Shown piece after piece: positions 60,636-64,000 of a stretch of 64,000 bases of DNA (its first letter is position 1; each line of letters opens with the position of its first letter). The translations under genes were made by a program, and so were the position numbers. The notes under the pieces are model-generated. The model had not been told where the DNA came from, made no database searches, and saw only the letters and a program-made list of their open reading frames with translations. The stretch comes from JALONH01 sp046329235 (GTDB lineage Bacteria > Bacteroidota > Bacteroidia > Cytophagales > Cytophagaceae): NCBI GenBank assembly GCA_046329235.1, contig JAXLVA010000001.1, forward strand, positions 744,001 through 808,000. Direction: 5' to 3'.

Positions 60636-60673
60636 AAAATGTCCAGTTTTTTAACTAAAAAACTGGACATTTT
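60636..60673. promoter_or_regulatory. perfect 17-bp hairpin upstream of abiEi
   Basis: AAAATGTCCAGTTTTTT (60636-60652), loop AACT, and its complement (60657-60673), ending 26 nt before the abiEi ATG. It could be an operator for the AbiEi antitoxin, which in known AbiE systems binds inverted repeats in its own promoter, or a bidirectional terminator closing the upstream module. Confidence 0.6.
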
Positions 60674-60699
60674 ATTTGAATTATACCTATATTTATTTT

Positions 60700-61425
60700 A
60701 TGAAAGTAGCTGAATATATATCATTTACCATCGATCGATTGCCTAAGGGGTATGTGTTCACCTATGAGGATTTTATTACAGAGGTGAATAACAAAGAAGC
60801 CGTCATAAAAGCCTTAAACCGTATGGTAGTTTCAGGCAAGATTGATAAACTATCCAAAGGGAAATACTATAAACCGGAAAATACCCCTTTTGGTAATCTT
60901 CTACCGAATCAGGAGCAAGTGGTAAAGGATTTGTTAGAGGAAAATGGCAAAATCACGGGTTATCTTACCGGTTACAGCATATACAGCCAATTGGGCTTAA
61001 CTACACAAGTGAGCAATACCATACAGATAGGTAAAAATCAGGTACGCCCAAGCTTTAAAAGAGAGCGTTATACCATTTCTTTTATAAAACAAAAGAATAC
61101 CATTACCAAAGAAAATATTCCTTTGTTGCAATTCTTAGATGCTATTCGCTACATCAAAAAAATACCGGATACCAAAATAGAAACATCTTGTAAACGATTT
61201 TTAGCTATAGTAACAGCATTTACAGATAACGAAACCAATACCTTGGTTCGCCTGGCTTTGAAATATCCGCCCGCTACTAGGGCTTTGTTAGGAGCATTAT
61301 TACAGCAATTACAACGAGATAATGCAACGGAAGCACTTTTTAAATCCTTAAACCCCATTACCAAGTATAAATTATCAGGTGCAGGGAAAGCCTTATCTAC
61401 CACTCAAAAATGGAATATTGTATGA
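60700..61425 (+). CDS. type IV toxin-antitoxin AbiEi-like antitoxin (DUF6088 type)
   Basis: A 241-residue protein. The N-terminal winged helix (KGYVFTYEDFITEVNNKEAVIKALNRMVVSGKIDKLSKGKYYKP) and the C-terminal helical region are the layout of AbiEi-type antitoxins, which repress the operon and counter the nucleotidyltransferase toxin. I use ATG 60700; the upstream in-frame start at 60676 lies in the leader. The toxin gene overlaps its end (ATGA). Confidence 0.86.
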   Translation: MKVAEYISFTIDRLPKGYVFTYEDFITEVNNKEAVIKALNRMVVSGKIDKLSKGKYYKPENTPFGNLLPNQEQVVKDLLEENGKITGYLTGYSIYSQLGLTTQVSNTIQIGKNQVRPSFKRERYTISFIKQKNTITKENIPLLQFLDAIRYIKKIPDTKIETSCKRFLAIVTAFTDNETNTLVRLALKYPPATRALLGALLQQLQRDNATEALFKSLNPITKYKLSGAGKALSTTQKWNIV

Positions 61426-62411
61426 GGCTCCATGAAAACAAAATATTATTTAGACAGGCTGTTCAGTTTACGGCTGATAGAATGCAAATTCCGGCTATTT
61501 ATGTAGAAAAAGACTATTGGGTTACTTATGTTTTGTTTATCCTTTTCAATCATGATATTGGTAAAGACACGGTATTTAAAGGCGGAACGGCACTATCTAA
61601 GTGTTATAATATGATTGAACGATTTTCAGAAGATATTGATCTCGTAGTATTAAGACGAGAAGGGGATTCAAACTACAAATTAACTAAAAAAATAAGAACG
61701 ATAAGTGAAGTTGTAAATGCTGTTTTGCCGGAGGTTAATGTAGAGGGACTAACACAGAAGATGGGAATGAATCGAAAAACGGCTCATTCTTACAACAAAG
61801 AATTTAAAGGAGACTTTGGACAAGTACGTGATAACATTGTTGTAGAAGCTACGTGGTTGGGGTATTATGAACCATTTACTACCAATAGTATTGTTTCATT
61901 TGTAGGTCAAATGATGTTGGATAATAATCAAGTGAGTACAGCAGAAGAAAACGGATTACTTCCATTTAATTTGCTAGTATTGGAACCGATAAGAACCATT
62001 TGCGAAAAAATAATGAGCTTGGTTCGTTTTTCGTACAGCGAAGACCCAATAGATGATTTAAAGAAAAAGATACGACATACCTACGATTTACATCAATTAC
62101 TTCAACAAGAAGAGTTTTTGAGATTTTTTCAATCCACTGCGTTTGATGAAATGCTAATTAAAGTAGCTAATGATGATGTGGCAAGTTTTAAAAACAACAA
62201 TCAGTGGTTAATCCATCATCCTATAGAAGCACTTATATTTAAAGAGTTGGAAAGAGTTTGGAGTGAGTTAAAAGTAATCTATAATGGTGAGTTTAAAAAC
62301 TTAGTATATGGAGCTTTTCCAAAGGATGATGCTATCTTGGAAACCTTTAGAATGATAAACGATAGATTAAAATCAATTTCTTGGACAGTAAAAATTGAAC
62401 CCAAAGAATGA
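61422..62411 (+). CDS. AbiEii-type nucleotidyltransferase toxin
   Basis: A 329-residue protein of the AbiEii/AbiGii toxin family. The nucleotidyltransferase signature is FKGGTALSKCYNMIERFSEDIDLVV (GG-T and DxD). Known members transfer nucleotides to tRNA or other RNA targets and cause growth arrest upon phage infection. The ATG at 61422 overlaps the antitoxin stop (ATGA); a start at 61410 would add four residues. hsdR begins inside its stop codon. Confidence 0.9.
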   Translation: MRLHENKILFRQAVQFTADRMQIPAIYVEKDYWVTYVLFILFNHDIGKDTVFKGGTALSKCYNMIERFSEDIDLVVLRREGDSNYKLTKKIRTISEVVNAVLPEVNVEGLTQKMGMNRKTAHSYNKEFKGDFGQVRDNIVVEATWLGYYEPFTTNSIVSFVGQMMLDNNQVSTAEENGLLPFNLLVLEPIRTICEKIMSLVRFSYSEDPIDDLKKKIRHTYDLHQLLQQEEFLRFFQSTAFDEMLIKVANDDVASFKNNNQWLIHHPIEALIFKELERVWSELKVIYNGEFKNLVYGAFPKDDAILETFRMINDRLKSISWTVKIEPKE

Positions 62412-64000
62412 AATTCACGGAAGCAAAATTAGAACAATCTTTTATTGAAGTATTAGGACAGGAAGGCTATCCGCACTATAAGGGTACTGATATCCATCGG
62501 AAACCGGAAGAGGTATTAATAGAGGAGGATTTGAGAGCTTTTCTATCCAACCAATACGCCTCTCAGGGAATAACCGCCTATGAGATTGATTCTATTATAC
62601 TTCAAATCAAAGCGCTTCCGTCATCCGACCTGTATGAAAGTAATAAAACATTTTTAAAAATGTTGGCAGATGGCTTTATCTTAAAACGAGTAGACCGAAA
62701 TCAAAAAGACATCTATATACAACTCATTCATTATTCAGGACTAAACAAGCACCGTTTACCGGGTAAAGATGAAGTATTAAACCTTGTAGCAGATCGCAAA
62801 GAACCCTATGCATCAGATAACAATATTTATAAATTTGTTAACCAACTGGAAATAATAGGTAATGAAAAACGAATACCGGATGGTATACTTTATATCAACG
62901 GTATACCGGTAGTAGTTTTTGAATTTAAAAGTGCGATAAACGAAGACGCTACTATTTTCGATGCTTATAAGCAGTTAACGGTCCGTTACCGCAGAGATAT
63001 TCCGGAGTTATTTAAATACAATGCCTTTTGTGTCATCAGTGATGGGGTTAACAATAAAGCAGGTTCCTTTTTTGCTCCTTATGATTTTTACTATGCTTGG
63101 CGTTCAGAGCCGGATAGAAGAGTAGTGCAGGTAGATGGCTTTAACTCCTTGTTCTCTATGGTACATGGGATGTTTAATAAACAGACAATTAGAGATATTA
63201 TTCGGAATTTTATTTATATACCGGACAACAGTAAAAAAGAAGAAAAAATAGTATGTCGCTATCCGCAATATTACGCAGCTCGTGCTTTATACGAGAATAT
63301 TAAAGTAGCCCAAAAACCGAACGGGGATGGTAAGGGAGGAACCTATTTTGGAGCTACCGGTTGCGGAAAGAGTTACACCATGCTTTACCTGACAAGGTTA
63401 TTGATGAAAAGTGAATACTTTGAAAGTCCAACGATTATCCTTATTACAGACAGAACCGATTTAGATGACCAACTATCTTCTCAGTTTATTAATGCTAAAA
63501 GTTTTATAGGTGATAATACAGTCGAAAGTGTAGAAAGTAGGGCGGACTTAAGAACGAAACTACAGGGTAGACAAAGTGGAGGCGTTTTCCTGACCACTAT
63601 TCATAAATTTACAGAAGATACACAACTACTCACAGAAAGGGAAAATGTGATTTGTATATCCGATGAAGCACATAGAAGTCAGGTCAATTTAGACCAAAAA
63701 GTGAAAGTAACTGAAAGTGGAATTAAAAAAACGTACGGTTTTGCTAAGTACTTACACGATTCTTTACCTAATGCTACTTATGTAGGTTTCACTGGAACAC
63801 CCATAGATGCTACTTTAGATGTATTTGGTAAGGTGGTGGATTACTATACTATGACAGAATCCGTAACGGATGAAATTACCGTACGAATTGTATATGAAGG
63901 GAGAGCCGCAAAAGTGGCTTTAAATAACAGCGAATTAGAAAGAATTGAACAATACTACGAAGAAGCGGCTGAGCTAGGTGCGAATGAATATCAGATCGAA
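62408..64000 (+). CDS. hsdR: type I restriction endonuclease subunit R (partial, continues beyond window)
   Basis: The first 531 residues of HsdR. The PD-(D/E)xK nuclease domain shows D158 (IPDGILYING) and E172-F-K174 (VVFEFK). The translocase domain shows Walker A GATGCGKS (315-322), DEAH (D419) and the GFTGTP motif III. It would translocate and cut unmodified DNA with HsdM and HsdS. It overlaps the AbiEii toxin stop by 4 bp, so its translation is coupled to the toxin gene rather than to hsdM or hsdS. The rest is off the right edge. Confidence 0.95.
   Translation, partial: MKFTEAKLEQSFIEVLGQEGYPHYKGTDIHRKPEEVLIEEDLRAFLSNQYASQGITAYEIDSIILQIKALPSSDLYESNKTFLKMLADGFILKRVDRNQKDIYIQLIHYSGLNKHRLPGKDEVLNLVADRKEPYASDNNIYKFVNQLEIIGNEKRIPDGILYINGIPVVVFEFKSAINEDATIFDAYKQLTVRYRRDIPELFKYNAFCVISDGVNNKAGSFFAPYDFYYAWRSEPDRRVVQVDGFNSLFSMVHGMFNKQTIRDIIRNFIYIPDNSKKEEKIVCRYPQYYAARALYENIKVAQKPNGDGKGGTYFGATGCGKSYTMLYLTRLLMKSEYFESPTIILITDRTDLDDQLSSQFINAKSFIGDNTVESVESRADLRTKLQGRQSGGVFLTTIHKFTEDTQLLTERENVICISDEAHRSQVNLDQKVKVTESGIKKTYGFAKYLHDSLPNATYVGFTGTPIDATLDVFGKVVDYYTMTESVTDEITVRIVYEGRAAKVALNNSELERIEQYYEEAAELGANEYQIE

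Overview
The window looks like the chromosome of an AT-rich member of the Bacteroidota, probably a Chitinophagales/Sphingobacteriales-type organism. The evidence is family-level protein similarity, many promoters matching the Bacteroidota -7 box TAnnTTTG (usually with no Shine-Dalgarno-like start), HYC_CC_PP and BfmA/BtgA-type proteins, and heavy-metal adaptors carrying the YYCPMHP-type metal-binding segment. No rRNA or complete tRNA gene is present.

Layout. (1) 1-12.96 kb is housekeeping: pdxA (partial), rsmA, mgtE, a serA-like dehydrogenase, greA (with a terminator-like hairpin at the very 5' end of its leader), a HIT protein and ruvC. These are followed by a run of envelope genes: flippase-like protein, GT2, a lone OppC-type permease, an RsbU-type phosphatase, an O-antigen ligase-like protein and a Wzz-like protein. 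(2) 13-18.5 kb holds a Wzx-like flippase, NodB deacetylase, GT2, tatD, a membrane protein and a VOC protein with a polyglutamine tail. Two arrays of the heptamer TAGTATT begin exactly at stop codons. (3) 18.6-23.2 kb holds a HigB/HigA toxin-antitoxin pair, a small lipoprotein, an exported catalase with its ankyrin partner, and an acyltransferase. (4) 23.3-34.6 kb is a copper/silver resistance island: HYC_CC_PP protein, periplasmic HMA protein, a CusA-type RND pump split by a frameshift, TolC-like protein, two adaptors, an HMA-AraC regulator, CopA ATPase and a CopZ-like chaperone. (5) acnB (aconitase B) follows.

A complete IS3-family element (38184-39502, 3-bp target duplication) lies next to a 23-bp tRNA 3'-end fragment (39578-39600, minus strand). 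That fragment marks the left end of an integrated mobile element, which runs to the end of the window and beyond. It carries a tyrosine integrase, an HTH protein, a RepA-like ATPase, ParA with nearby repeats, a candidate oriT, a BfmA/BtgA-like protein and a relaxase. It also carries a divergent XRE/nuclease-like pair, a umuDC operon with two HigA-like regulators, and a family of covarying palindromes at the gene boundaries.

From 52.2 kb to the end is a defence island built inside a type I restriction-modification operon: hsdM, hsdS, then a GmrSD-like DUF262/HNH nuclease, a membrane protein, an ApeA-like HEPN protein, a second membrane protein interrupted by an IS3-family (IS407-like) element, the AbiE toxin-antitoxin pair, and finally hsdR (cut by the window end). 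Removing the IS and one copy of its AAAT target duplication restores one continuous 240-codon gene. The candidate least-described system is therefore the membrane protein - ApeA/HEPN - membrane protein trio at 56.7-60.6 kb, followed by the palindrome family at 48.8-52.0 kb.
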